DNA of 64,000 nt. Origin: Flavobacteriales bacterium 33_180_T64. GTDB lineage: Bacteria > Bacteroidota > Bacteroidia > Flavobacteriales > Flavobacteriaceae. A model generated the notes under the pieces. The model made no database searches. It was not told the DNA's origin and saw nothing but the letters and a program-made list of their open reading frames with translations. The translations under genes were made by a program, and so were the position numbers. The DNA is taken from contig MAAQ01000020.1 of the NCBI GenBank assembly GCA_002162685.1, forward strand, positions 358,764-422,763, read 5' to 3'. Below are positions 1-8,388 of this stretch, piece by piece; the first letter of the stretch is position 1, and each line of letters starts with the position of its first letter.

Positions 1-1320
1 TTAGTTTTGTATCCATTTATCAATAATATCATAAATAGACTTTTGGTTAGTTGTTGTAAAGCTTTTAATTCTAGTTTTATGATCACCTTTCGGCTTAACA
101 AATTTATAGAGTTCTCTTTTTTGAGCAGTATTACTCAACTCTACAGCTGTTGCACTCCATGCATCATATTCACCATAAATAAATAACATTTTTTCAGCAG
201 AATTGTCTAAAAAGGATTTAATCTCTTGCATTGGTTTTAATTCGAAAGATTTAGAGATACCTTCAGGGAAGGCCCAATCAAATTTATAAATCACTTCAGT
301 ATTTAAATAATTTTTAAAAGGCGCAGTTTCATAACCGTAAATACCTTGTTGAGTTAAAGCAGCCCAGAAATATGGTTGAAGATTATTCACCGCTTTCTCT
401 TCAAAAAAACCATAACCAACAACATCAATTAAATGCGTGTATATTGTTTCTAAAGAGACCTCTTGGTTAGGAATATTTTCAAGAGAGATTCCCCATTGCC
501 AAAACGCAAATGAATATTCAAGAATGGTATAATCTATAGCTTTCTCTACACCAAACTCCCAAGACATATTTTTATTTAAAGCTTCATCTTTCATTATTTG
601 TAAAAGTGCGGCTCTATTTTTAAAACAAAGTTCTTGAAAAGCAATAACCTTGTCTCGATCTTTTTGATTTGCAACTGTTTTTAAAAATTGATAAACTCTT
701 GGATCTTCACGTTTATAGTTAAGAGGTCCAACGTAACACACACTAGCATCTACATTATTTGGAAAAAACCGACGATGTGCCATCGTTGTTTGGCAACCTT
801 TAGAAATACCAGTTGTAATAAATTTTGCTTCAGGATATAAAACATTTCTAATACTATTAATTATAGCGGTTTGATCTTTAGCTGCATTTTCAATTGTTAA
901 TGTATTCCAGTCAATTGTGTTTGGACGTGAATTATTAAAATAGCGATGTTCAATGGTGAGTTGATTAGCACTATAGTGAGCGGCTAATTCACCAGCTCTT
1001 TCAGTTCCAATTCCATAACCTCTTAATTCAACAATTACAGGTAGAGAAGGACTTTCAAAACCTAAAAAAACACGTTGGTTAAATGCCCCTTTTGAAGCAT
1101 CATTATGATCTATTGGTTGTTCAAACCAAATTTCATAATTCTCATTAAAATGACTTGTTTGCTTTCTTTTTTCGATGCTTACAACATTTTCTATTGCTGC
1201 TAATTTTTCAAAATTTGATATTTCTTTTGGAGCTTTAGGAGTAGCTACATTTTGAGTAGCTTTACAACTAACAAGACTTAATACGAGAAGTAGTGTATAA
1301 AAAACACGAATAGATTTCAT
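1..1320 (-). CDS. S37-like serine peptidase lipoprotein
   Basis: 439 aa, complete: the TAA stop lies at the window edge. The N-terminus is a lipoprotein signal (hydrophobic stretch then LVSCK, Cys19), so an exported, membrane-anchored protein is expected. The body looks like an alpha/beta-hydrolase of the S28/S37 peptidase group (Streptomyces tripeptidyl aminopeptidase-like): the nucleophile elbow GISKG puts the catalytic Ser at about residue 173, an acidic candidate is in YGEYDAW (about 390) and a His in KGDHKT (about 416). Role: probable cleavage of short peptides outside the cytoplasm. The next gene upstream ends only 6 nt before its start, so the two are probably cotranscribed. Family level is fairly sure; substrate is unknown. 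Confidence 0.75.
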   Translation of the reverse strand: MKSIRVFYTLLLVLSLVSCKATQNVATPKAPKEISNFEKLAAIENVVSIEKRKQTSHFNENYEIWFEQPIDHNDASKGAFNQRVFLGFESPSLPVIVELRGYGIGTERAGELAAHYSANQLTIEHRYFNNSRPNTIDWNTLTIENAAKDQTAIINSIRNVLYPEAKFITTGISKGCQTTMAHRRFFPNNVDASVCYVGPLNYKREDPRVYQFLKTVANQKDRDKVIAFQELCFKNRAALLQIMKDEALNKNMSWEFGVEKAIDYTILEYSFAFWQWGISLENIPNQEVSLETIYTHLIDVVGYGFFEEKAVNNLQPYFWAALTQQGIYGYETAPFKNYLNTEVIYKFDWAFPEGISKSFELKPMQEIKSFLDNSAEKMLFIYGEYDAWSATAVELSNTAQKRELYKFVKPKGDHKTRIKSFTTTNQKSIYDIIDKWIQN

Positions 1321-1326
1321 AGGATT

Positions 1327-3381
1327 TTAATTTTTAAGTAATAACATTATAATATGTGCAGCACTCCAACTGAAATTTTGAGCATGCAACCCTTCACCTG
1401 TTAACGGATGATAATTTTCTCTTATAGATTGCCCTTTTTCTAAAAGACCCTCTGCGCCTTCTAAGATTTGTATAGTCGCTTTATTTGCATCATCATTAAA
1501 GCCATAGTTTCGTAAGCCTTTCACACCAAAATAAGCTTGATCTAACCAATTTGGGCCTCTCCAATAGCCTTTTAAGGGTGCGAATTTTTCATGATCTGCA
1601 CTCATTGTTTGAAAAGGAACCTTAGTAAAGAATTTTTCGGGATTCATCATTTTATTCTTAACGGCTTCTGCTTGTTTTTGCGTTGCTGCATTAGCCCAAA
1701 GTGCAGTCCAGCCTTCACTTCCTTCACCCTTTATGAATAGTGTTCCTTCTATATTAGTATCATAAAACCAACCGTCTTTTTCATCGTAAAATTGGGTTTG
1801 AATTTTAACTTTTAATTGCTTGGCTTCATTTACTAATGTTATTGAGTCATCTGGTTTTTGTAAAGCACTAGCCAATTCAGCTAAATAAAGTTTTTCGGCA
1901 TAGAGGTAAGCATTTAAATCTACGCTTTCTTGATTAATAGAATATGCGTTTTGCGAGTTTTTTAAAATTTTGGAATTGTCAAACCGAATAGCGTTATCCA
2001 TTCCACTTTCCCATTTAGCTGCAATTAAACTCCCGTCTGTTGAGCCATATTCACATAAGCCATCATTATCATGATCTCGTTTTTTATACCACCAATAATG
2101 ATACTTTTTTAGTTTAGGGTACATTTCTTTAATAAATGAAATGTCATGATCTTTTTTATAAATTTTTGAAACAGCCCAGACCGAAAGAGGAGGTTTTGTA
2201 TCGCGATAATTATGCTTTTCGATTAGGGTATCTCTGTAAACACAATCGGCAACAAATCCGTCATCATTTTGAAACTCAAACATAAGTTTCATTTGTTTTT
2301 TTGCTAAAGCAGTGTTATAATATGATAAGCCAACAGCATGTTTCCAAGAATCCCAAGACCAAAAGCCATTAAACCATTTGTAATGATAACTAGGAAACAG
2401 ACCTTCATGTTTTATTTCTCCAGCTGGTAAACGCCAATTATTTTGAAGTGTTAAGTGTGCTTTTGCTAAAACTTGAGCATACTTATCATCTTGAAATGGT
2501 GTTTTTCTATTATTTATTAGAGATTCAAGTTGTATCTTCTTTTCCGTTTTTTTTAAATTTAAAACGGAATCAAAATCTACATTAGCAATTAGTTTTTTCT
2601 CACTTTCCCATGAATATTCTGGAAATATAAAAGTTTGAGAAATAGTGATTTCTTTAGATTCGTTTGGTTGAAGGTTTAATGTTTTTAAGTGAATAGTATA
2701 AAACCTGTTTTCAACTAGATTATGATCAATTAATTCAATGTCATTTTTTGTTCTGATATAACCAACAGCAGATGATTTTTCAGAATGTAATTTAATACCG
2801 TTATTCTCTTTTGATATTGTTATTCCAATATTAGAAATGGTCCCTTGAATACTAGTGTTTAATTGAATAGAACGTTTTGAAATATTAGTAATAGTTGTTC
2901 GTTGCAAAGCAGTATGACCTGACATAAAAACAAGTTCTTGTTTTAATTGTATGCTCTCACTTTTAAATGTTTGTTCTAAATGACTTGTATAACTGTATTG
3001 TTCTTTAAGATCACTTTTGATATCTAACAGCGGTTTTTTATTCTGTCCAGTAGTAAAATACAATTTTGACAATGAACGACTACTCCAAATACCATTTTGT
3101 TGCGTCATTAAAAAAGGACCAGAAAAACCAATTATGGGATCTTCTGTTTTAGGCAAACTATATGCAAACCATGCGCCTTGATCTGAGAACATCAAACCTG
3201 ATTTGTCTAAAGAATCTTTTGGAGTAATATGATAATCAAGTACATTTTTGCTATAGGTTAAATATTTTTTTTTAATAGGATTCTTTTGTTTGCAACTATA
3301 AACAATGACACTCATTAATAAGCATAATATTAGTGCGCTTTCTTTTGTGATAAGTAGAGATGAAAAAAACCTTCGAATCAT
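1327..3381 (-). CDS. GH63/trehalase-like glycoside hydrolase
   Basis: 684 aa. The C-terminal two thirds (from about residue 300) resemble the (alpha/alpha)6-barrel of glycoside hydrolase family 63 and MGH1-type enzymes: FNGFWSWDSWKHAVG, a GMDNAIRFD segment, VDLNAYLYAE, and KGYWRGPNWLDQAYFG near the end. These motifs supply the usual Asp/Glu acid-base pair on an inverting alpha-glycosidase scaffold. The N-terminal part would be the beta-sandwich domain. A lipoprotein-like signal ends in IVYSCKQK (about residue 30), so a periplasmic or surface location is expected. Probable role: removal of glucose or mannose from alpha-linked glycans. It lies 6 nt upstream of the peptidase gene on the same strand. 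The exact start within the first 25 codons is uncertain. Confidence 0.75.
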   Translation of the reverse strand: MIRRFFSSLLITKESALILCLLMSVIVYSCKQKNPIKKKYLTYSKNVLDYHITPKDSLDKSGLMFSDQGAWFAYSLPKTEDPIIGFSGPFLMTQQNGIWSSRSLSKLYFTTGQNKKPLLDIKSDLKEQYSYTSHLEQTFKSESIQLKQELVFMSGHTALQRTTITNISKRSIQLNTSIQGTISNIGITISKENNGIKLHSEKSSAVGYIRTKNDIELIDHNLVENRFYTIHLKTLNLQPNESKEITISQTFIFPEYSWESEKKLIANVDFDSVLNLKKTEKKIQLESLINNRKTPFQDDKYAQVLAKAHLTLQNNWRLPAGEIKHEGLFPSYHYKWFNGFWSWDSWKHAVGLSYYNTALAKKQMKLMFEFQNDDGFVADCVYRDTLIEKHNYRDTKPPLSVWAVSKIYKKDHDISFIKEMYPKLKKYHYWWYKKRDHDNDGLCEYGSTDGSLIAAKWESGMDNAIRFDNSKILKNSQNAYSINQESVDLNAYLYAEKLYLAELASALQKPDDSITLVNEAKQLKVKIQTQFYDEKDGWFYDTNIEGTLFIKGEGSEGWTALWANAATQKQAEAVKNKMMNPEKFFTKVPFQTMSADHEKFAPLKGYWRGPNWLDQAYFGVKGLRNYGFNDDANKATIQILEGAEGLLEKGQSIRENYHPLTGEGLHAQNFSWSAAHIIMLLLKN

Positions 3382-3680
3382 TTAATTTTTACTATATGAA
3401 AAGTAAAAGTAACCAATATTAAAGACTATTTTATATAAAAGTGATTTCTATACTTGTAAATAGATAAGAATGCTTTAAGGCTATTAAAGCTGTGTTTTGT
3501 AATGTGTTTATAACGTGTTGTTTATCGGGTAAAAAAGACCATTTATAATCTAAAACCAACCAATGATACATTTAATCGAAAATATAATAGAATTGCTGTT
3601 TTATTTTAGATATTTATAATAACATAATATTGATTAATAGCAACAAAGTGGTATTACTATTATAACCTAAATCATATATT
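3382..3680. other. Intergenic region, divergent promoters expected
   Basis: About 300 bases between divergently transcribed genes. It is very AT-rich. I see no ORF, RNA gene or convincing hairpin, and no clean TTTG-N19-TAnnTTTG promoter pair, although promoters for both flanking genes must lie here. Confidence 0.4.
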
Positions 3681-3959
3681 ATGACCCTAGAAATCACACA
3701 CGCAAATAATTTTTTTAAAATTAAAGGAGCACTAGATAGATATAATATTCATGTGTTTAAAAAACGATTTAGAAATGTCTTCGATAAGACTAATTTGATC
3801 ACAGTTAACATTGAAAATTTAACAAGTATTGATCGTTATGGTGTATGTGCTATTGCGCAATTACACAATGAAGCATTAGTTAGAAACAAGCGCTTATCTA
3901 TTATAGGAATGGAGCAAAGCAGCCTGTCAAATAATTTTAATTCTGATGAAGCAGCTTAA
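3681..3959 (+). CDS. STAS-domain protein, anti-anti-sigma-like
   Basis: 92 aa, one small domain. The pattern LEITHANNFFKIKGALDRYN, then VNIENLTSIDRYGVCAIAQLHNEA and KRLSIIGM matches the beta-alpha STAS fold of anti-anti-sigma factors, which bind anti-sigma kinases or act as scaffold modules. In SpoIIAA-type proteins the loop has a phosphorylated Ser in a D-S/T-S-G motif; here it reads IDRYGV, with no Ser or Thr, so control by phosphorylation at that site is not expected. No kinase or sigma-factor gene is adjacent. Its stop codon abuts the stop of the convergent NTF2-like gene with no spacing. The fold assignment is moderate and the role is open. Confidence 0.6.
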   Translation: MTLEITHANNFFKIKGALDRYNIHVFKKRFRNVFDKTNLITVNIENLTSIDRYGVCAIAQLHNEALVRNKRLSIIGMEQSSLSNNFNSDEAA

Positions 3960-4421
3960 TTAACAGGACATATCGGCAACAATTTTCCATTCGCCTTCAA
4001 TCTTTTTAAAAATAATCATAAACACACCACTAGCATCCCCAATTGGTCGTGATAAATGATATTCGCCCATAACCCAATAATTATCATTTTCAATTTTAGA
4101 AATGTCATTAATAACAAAACGTAATGTACCACTTTCTGCAGGTGTTGGATATCCTTTTTTATAATTTGCTAAGGTGTTATTCCAACCTTGAGTAAGCCCG
4201 TTACTACCATAAAATTTTAAAGAATTACTATTCCAATATCCAGCCATAAACCCTTCAAGGTCATGATTGTTCCATGCTGTTTCTTGAGCAGACATAACTT
4301 CTTTTATCTTTGCAATAGCGACTTCAGTATTATCTTCTGAAATCATTGTATTAGTGACGTCTTTTGTTTCTTTTTGGCAGGAAATTAAAAGGATGACCAA
4401 AAAATAATAAGCATATTTCAT
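3960..4421 (-). CDS. NTF2-like (DUF4440-type) lipoprotein
   Basis: 153 aa with a short lipoprotein signal (LVILLISCQKE, Cys15). The rest reads as a SnoaL/DUF4440 cone-shaped NTF2-like domain: a helix with AQETAWNNHDLEGFMAGYW, then strands such as TLRFVINDISKI, YWVMGEYHLSRP and GVFMIIFKKIEGEWKIVAD. Proteins of this type are often annotated as nuclear transport factor 2 family or YybH-like; most bind small ligands or act as scaffolds, and only a few are enzymes. It probably sits in the periplasm. The gene is monocistronic and tail-to-tail with the STAS gene. No specific function can be given. Confidence 0.7.
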   Translation of the reverse strand: MKYAYYFLVILLISCQKETKDVTNTMISEDNTEVAIAKIKEVMSAQETAWNNHDLEGFMAGYWNSNSLKFYGSNGLTQGWNNTLANYKKGYPTPAESGTLRFVINDISKIENDNYWVMGEYHLSRPIGDASGVFMIIFKKIEGEWKIVADMSC

Positions 4422-4454
4422 AGGAGTATATTTAGAATCTAAATATACTCAAAA

Positions 4455-5555
4455 TTATAAAGCATTTTTTTGATGTTTGAAGAACGCATCTGCCTGAAGC
4501 TGCATCAACTCACGAGCTTTTTTTCGTTTATATGCATACAATTCATCTTCTTCTGCAATATCATTATAAATTCTATTATTAAGTGCTTGGTCTGTTTGAA
4601 ATAAGATTTTACGCTCGTTCACTTTTTGTTCTACCCATGTTTTAACTGCTGATTCTGCATCTTCTAATTTGTAATCGTATTCTCCTTTTGGAGATAATAA
4701 TTTAGCAAAAATAGGAGAGGTTTCAACTGCTAAAAATAAAAGCAGAATAAACAAAGATGGAAGCCAAGGTAATTCGCCAAGAGCATTTACTCGAGCCATT
4801 AATCCATCAAATCCATCGATAATTGGTTGTGTTGAAGTTACCTGCGTGTCATAATCGGTTTTTAACTGTGCTATTTGAGCTTCAGTAGCTTTAATTTTAG
4901 CTTTATTATCTGTTTTTAATTGCTGTAGTTCGGCAAGAGCGGCATCATGTTTTTCGCGCTTTTCTTTATATACAGGACCTTTTCCTAATAATTGTGTTCC
5001 TGCTGTACCTTCTGCTTCAGAAATATATACACTATATAACGCATTAACTTCAGTTTCTTTGGTTGTTATTTGGGATTGAAGTGTACTAATATCAGCTTCA
5101 AGAGCTTCAACGTTAGGTGTAAATTGTTGCGCAATTTGAGTTTGATTGGCTAAGGTTAAATCGTTTTTTTGTTCTAGAAGTACTTGATTAATTTCTTTTT
5201 CAAAGATTTTGAGTTCTAAAGGTTTTGAAATAACTATAGCAATAATCACTGCTAGAATTAACCGTGGAGCTGCTTGGATAATTTCGTCTATAATATTGTT
5301 CCTTTTTTTAATTGTTGATACAATAAAACGATCGAGATTAAAAATCAATAATCCCCAAACAAGACCAAAGCCTATCGCTGTATACGCATTATCAAAAACA
5401 GTATAAAGTGCATAACTACATGCAATGAATGCCATTACGGCGGTAAAGAATACAGTGGCTCCAATACCTGCAAATTTATTTTGTTCGCCTATAGAGCAAT
5501 TATCGAGAATATCTGTATCTGATCCAGAACAGATGATGAAGAATTTTTTTAACAT
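4455..5555 (-). CDS. DUF4407 membrane protein
   Basis: 366 aa. It opens with MLKKFFIICSGSDTDIL, typical of DUF4407, followed by three hydrophobic segments within the first 110 residues and a fourth near residues 265-285 (LPSLFILLLFLAVE). Between them lies a long polar Gln/Lys/Glu-rich stretch (about 120-245) predicted to be coiled coil and exposed on one face of the membrane. The family is common in Bacteroidetes and has no firmly established function. The C-terminal tail is charged (KRKKARELMQLQADAFFKHQK). Family call is confident; function is unknown. Confidence 0.75.
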   Translation of the reverse strand: MLKKFFIICSGSDTDILDNCSIGEQNKFAGIGATVFFTAVMAFIACSYALYTVFDNAYTAIGFGLVWGLLIFNLDRFIVSTIKKRNNIIDEIIQAAPRLILAVIIAIVISKPLELKIFEKEINQVLLEQKNDLTLANQTQIAQQFTPNVEALEADISTLQSQITTKETEVNALYSVYISEAEGTAGTQLLGKGPVYKEKREKHDAALAELQQLKTDNKAKIKATEAQIAQLKTDYDTQVTSTQPIIDGFDGLMARVNALGELPWLPSLFILLLFLAVETSPIFAKLLSPKGEYDYKLEDAESAVKTWVEQKVNERKILFQTDQALNNRIYNDIAEEDELYAYKRKKARELMQLQADAFFKHQKNAL

Positions 5556-5615
5556 GATGATTTGATTTTGATTGATTGTCTATTAGAACGCAAAAACCAT
5601 CAATTTGTTACATGA

Positions 5616-5640
5616 AAAGCCTCGAAAATTTCGAGGCTTT
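5616..5640. terminator. Rho-independent terminator, palindromic
   Basis: A 12-bp perfect inverted repeat (arms 5616-5627 and 5629-5640, AAAGCCTCGAAA and its complement), with A/T runs on both sides. It lies just beyond the stop of the M56 peptidase gene and should end that transcript on the minus strand. Confidence 0.8.
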
Positions 5641-5649
5641 AATTAAATT

Positions 5650-7896
5650 TTAAATTCTAATCGGTTCTTTGGAAAGTTTAACAATTGGTTTTTTAGATTC
5701 TATATTAATAATCTGAATATTTAATTCTGTATTATTATCTGTTAGCTCAATAGCCTTTTTGCCAGAGATTTCTTTTCCTTGATAATAAAATACAGCGCCT
5801 TTATTTGCTAATTGTAGTGTTGTAGGAATGTCTTTTGGATTGGAGTCATCATTTTTAAATTCACTGACCACTTTGTCATTATGGTAAACTTTAGTTATAT
5901 GACTTTCAGGAATTACATTAGATGCATTGGTTTGTTCTCCGGGTCTAAGTTCATTTCCTTTTTTGTCTGTTACAACACCATATCTATTATAATATGTTGT
6001 TTTATCATCTATAACAGTATAATACAATTTTTTGTTGTTTGCAGTTATAAAACCTGTTTTAAGTTTGCCCTGTTTTTTATCGTAATTACCAATGGTTTTT
6101 TGATGTTTCGTTTTCTTTTTTGGATTAGATTCTTTGATCCTAATGGGCTCTTTGGAAATTATCACCTGTGGATTCTTTGAATTATAGTGCCTCGCATCAA
6201 TGTTAAGGTCTTTATTGTTCTTTACTAATAAAATGGCTTTGTCTGATGATATTTCTTTCCCTTTATAAATAAATTTTGCCTTTTTTTTTGCCATATCAAT
6301 TACAACATCTAATGTTGATTTAGGAGGCAAAACTTCTTTAACTTCTCTGATTTTTACAGAAACAGCTTTTGTTTTAGAGACGCTTTTAGCATGTTTTTTC
6401 TTATAATCATCTATTGTTTTTTGATACTTTTTTCTTTGTTCTGGAGTCGCATTTTTAGGAATTGGAGGCGGTGGTGGAGGCATTTTTTTTGTGACTTCTC
6501 CGTTTTTTATTTTATAACGTTTATAATACTCATCTATAATCTTCTTATACTGTTTTTTTTGCTCTATAGTTGCATTAGTAGGTATTGGAGGCGGTGGAGG
6601 TGGTGGCATAACCTTTTCTACTTCTATCACTTTTGGCGCAGGAGGAGGCATTACTTTTACTACTTCTATTACTTTAGGTGTAGGAGGAGGAGGAGGAGGA
6701 GGAGGAGGAAATTTAGGAAAAGGCTCCGCATTTTTTTTCTGTTCAGTACTCATAAGGTTGTATAAATACTTAAGGCGCTTTAAATCTTTAAGTTTTATAA
6801 TACGTTGTTTTTCTGGTTGCTTGTTAAACCGTCTAACAAAATTATTGTATTCTGCTAATTGCTCAGGAGTTGCTTTTTGTTGAGCGTTTGTAGTTTCAAG
6901 TTCTTTTTCATTTTCGAGCGGTTCAGGTAGATCTTGATTTGAATTTTTAATTTCTGTTTTTGTTAAACCAATTTCAGAAGGTTCTGGAGAAGGTTCCATC
7001 GCTGTTTCTTGTTTAGGTTCAGCATGTTCTATGACAACTTGTTTTCGATCGGTAAAACTATATAGCATTATAGCTAATACTGGTAGAAGCAAGATGCTAC
7101 GTAACCAAATTGATGTTTTTGATGTTTTTGTTTTCATAACTGTAAATCGTTTTTTGATAGATGAATAATTAATGGCATTTGCCAAATGTTGATGAGAAGC
7201 TTTTGATGAGAAAGCCAATAATAAGGTTTGGTATGTCGCAGGTTGGATTCCACTATTTAAAACAGCACGATCTGCTAAGAATTCATGGTTGAGTCTGACT
7301 TCTTTTTTTATTAAGTATAAAAGTGGATTAAACCAGAATACAATATGAAAAAGTTCTAAAAGAATGACATCTATGCTGTGCTTTTGTTTGGCATGTGTTT
7401 GTTCATGAAGTAGGATCTCTTTTGGGATTTCTTCATTTTCAAATTTGTATTTATTTAAAAAGATGTAACTGAAAAATGTGTGAGGAATTGCTAAATTATT
7501 AACCAAGACATTAATAAAACGTTCAGATTTATGTTTTGGGTTGTTCTTAATTCTATAAACGATTTGGTATAGATTTCGGCAAAATTTAAGGATACAAATT
7601 AAAACACCTAATCCATAAATGCACCATAAAGCTAATGGTAAGTAATCTATTGCTCTTATTTGTGGAGCTGCTTCTGTAGTATTAGTAGTTGTAACTGATT
7701 CAAAAGGGTTAAAATTTGTGACTACAGGCTCCATATACTCTACAAAAGTTATTGAGGGTATTATTAAGGCTATTGCTAGAGCACTTAAAAGATAAAATCG
7801 TTTAAAGTTATGGATGCTTGATTTTTCTAAAAACAGTTTGTAAAACACCATAAATACGGCGAGACATGCACTAAATTTTATGAGATAAATTAACAT
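5650..7896 (-). CDS. BlaR1/MecR1-like M56 metallopeptidase sensor
   Basis: 748 aa. Four N-terminal hydrophobic segments surround a cytoplasmic zinc-protease loop: HEQTH (His164, Glu165, His168) with a downstream Glu in LNHEFLAD (about 205) is the M56 peptidase signature. A further membrane helix lies near 265-280. The remainder is a long, probably periplasmic, region with poly-proline tracts (PPPPPPPP near 395-460), related helical repeats of the type IPxNATxEQxKxY, and two related beta-type units ending in SKEPIRI. The canonical beta-lactam-binding domain of BlaR1 is not visible, so the signal is probably something else. It is 2 nt downstream of the BlaI-type repressor gene, its expected cleavage target. 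Confidence 0.85.
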   Translation of the reverse strand: MLIYLIKFSACLAVFMVFYKLFLEKSSIHNFKRFYLLSALAIALIIPSITFVEYMEPVVTNFNPFESVTTTNTTEAAPQIRAIDYLPLALWCIYGLGVLICILKFCRNLYQIVYRIKNNPKHKSERFINVLVNNLAIPHTFFSYIFLNKYKFENEEIPKEILLHEQTHAKQKHSIDVILLELFHIVFWFNPLLYLIKKEVRLNHEFLADRAVLNSGIQPATYQTLLLAFSSKASHQHLANAINYSSIKKRFTVMKTKTSKTSIWLRSILLLPVLAIMLYSFTDRKQVVIEHAEPKQETAMEPSPEPSEIGLTKTEIKNSNQDLPEPLENEKELETTNAQQKATPEQLAEYNNFVRRFNKQPEKQRIIKLKDLKRLKYLYNLMSTEQKKNAEPFPKFPPPPPPPPPTPKVIEVVKVMPPPAPKVIEVEKVMPPPPPPPIPTNATIEQKKQYKKIIDEYYKRYKIKNGEVTKKMPPPPPPIPKNATPEQRKKYQKTIDDYKKKHAKSVSKTKAVSVKIREVKEVLPPKSTLDVVIDMAKKKAKFIYKGKEISSDKAILLVKNNKDLNIDARHYNSKNPQVIISKEPIRIKESNPKKKTKHQKTIGNYDKKQGKLKTGFITANNKKLYYTVIDDKTTYYNRYGVVTDKKGNELRPGEQTNASNVIPESHITKVYHNDKVVSEFKNDDSNPKDIPTTLQLANKGAVFYYQGKEISGKKAIELTDNNTELNIQIINIESKKPIVKLSKEPIRI

Positions 7897-7898
7897 AC

Positions 7899-8264
7899 TT
7901 ATTTGTTTTTAATTTCGTTGTCTATCAACGCTTTTAAATCTTCTAATTCTTCTTTTGACAAATCAGTTTCTTTAGTAAAAAAAGAAGCAAATTGAGATGC
8001 ACTATCATTAAAAAAGGTTTTGATAAGCGTATTTACATGTTTTGAGAAATAGTCTTTCTTTTTAACTAAGGGATAATATTCTCGTGATTTACCATAGAGC
8101 TTATATGCAACAAAACCTTTGTTTATCATACGCTTTAAAAGTGTTGCAACTGTGGTTGTTGCGGGTTTTGGTTCTGGATAAGATTCTAATAAATCTTTCA
8201 TGAAAGCTGTATCCAATTTCCAAAGATATTGCATGAGTTGCTCTTCTGTTTTTGATAATTGCAT
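7899..8264 (-). CDS. BlaI/MecI-family transcriptional repressor
   Basis: 121 aa. The winged-helix pattern LSKTEEQLMQYLWKLDTAFMKDLLES followed by TTTVATLLKRMINKGFVAYKLYGKSREYYPLV is characteristic of BlaI/MecI/CopY repressors, including the cleavable wing and dimerising C-terminal helices (FFTKETDLSKEELEDLKALID). It heads a two-gene operon with the M56 peptidase. It should bind the TACA-AA-TGTA dyad that overlaps its own promoter (8289-8300), giving autorepression that is relieved when the membrane peptidase is activated. Confidence 0.9.
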   Translation of the reverse strand: MQLSKTEEQLMQYLWKLDTAFMKDLLESYPEPKPATTTVATLLKRMINKGFVAYKLYGKSREYYPLVKKKDYFSKHVNTLIKTFFNDSASQFASFFTKETDLSKEELEDLKALIDNEIKNK

Positions 8265-8288
8265 TGCTCTACGTTTTTAGAATTAACT

Positions 8289-8322
8289 CTACAAATGTAG
8301 AATAAAAAAGTTAATATACAAA
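8289..8322 (-). promoter_or_regulatory. blaI-operon promoter with BlaI operator
   Basis: On the minus strand a Bacteroidetes promoter fits exactly: the -33 box TTTG (8319-8322), 19 nt spacer, then the -7 box TACATTTG (8292-8299). The -7 box is inside the dyad CTACAAATGTAG (8289-8300), which matches the TACA...TGTA core of BlaI/MecI operators. Repressor binding would therefore cover the -7 element. Confidence 0.75.
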
Positions 8323-8388
8323 TAACAGCAGTATATATTTTGTCAAAATGAGCTATATTTGATGAAAATTACTTGAAAAAAGCCCGCA

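Noticed and set aside
6391..6765. Arg/Tyr-rich open frame on the plus strand
   Set aside because: It is the antisense of the poly-proline coding tract of the M56 peptidase; composition is an artefact of that strand.
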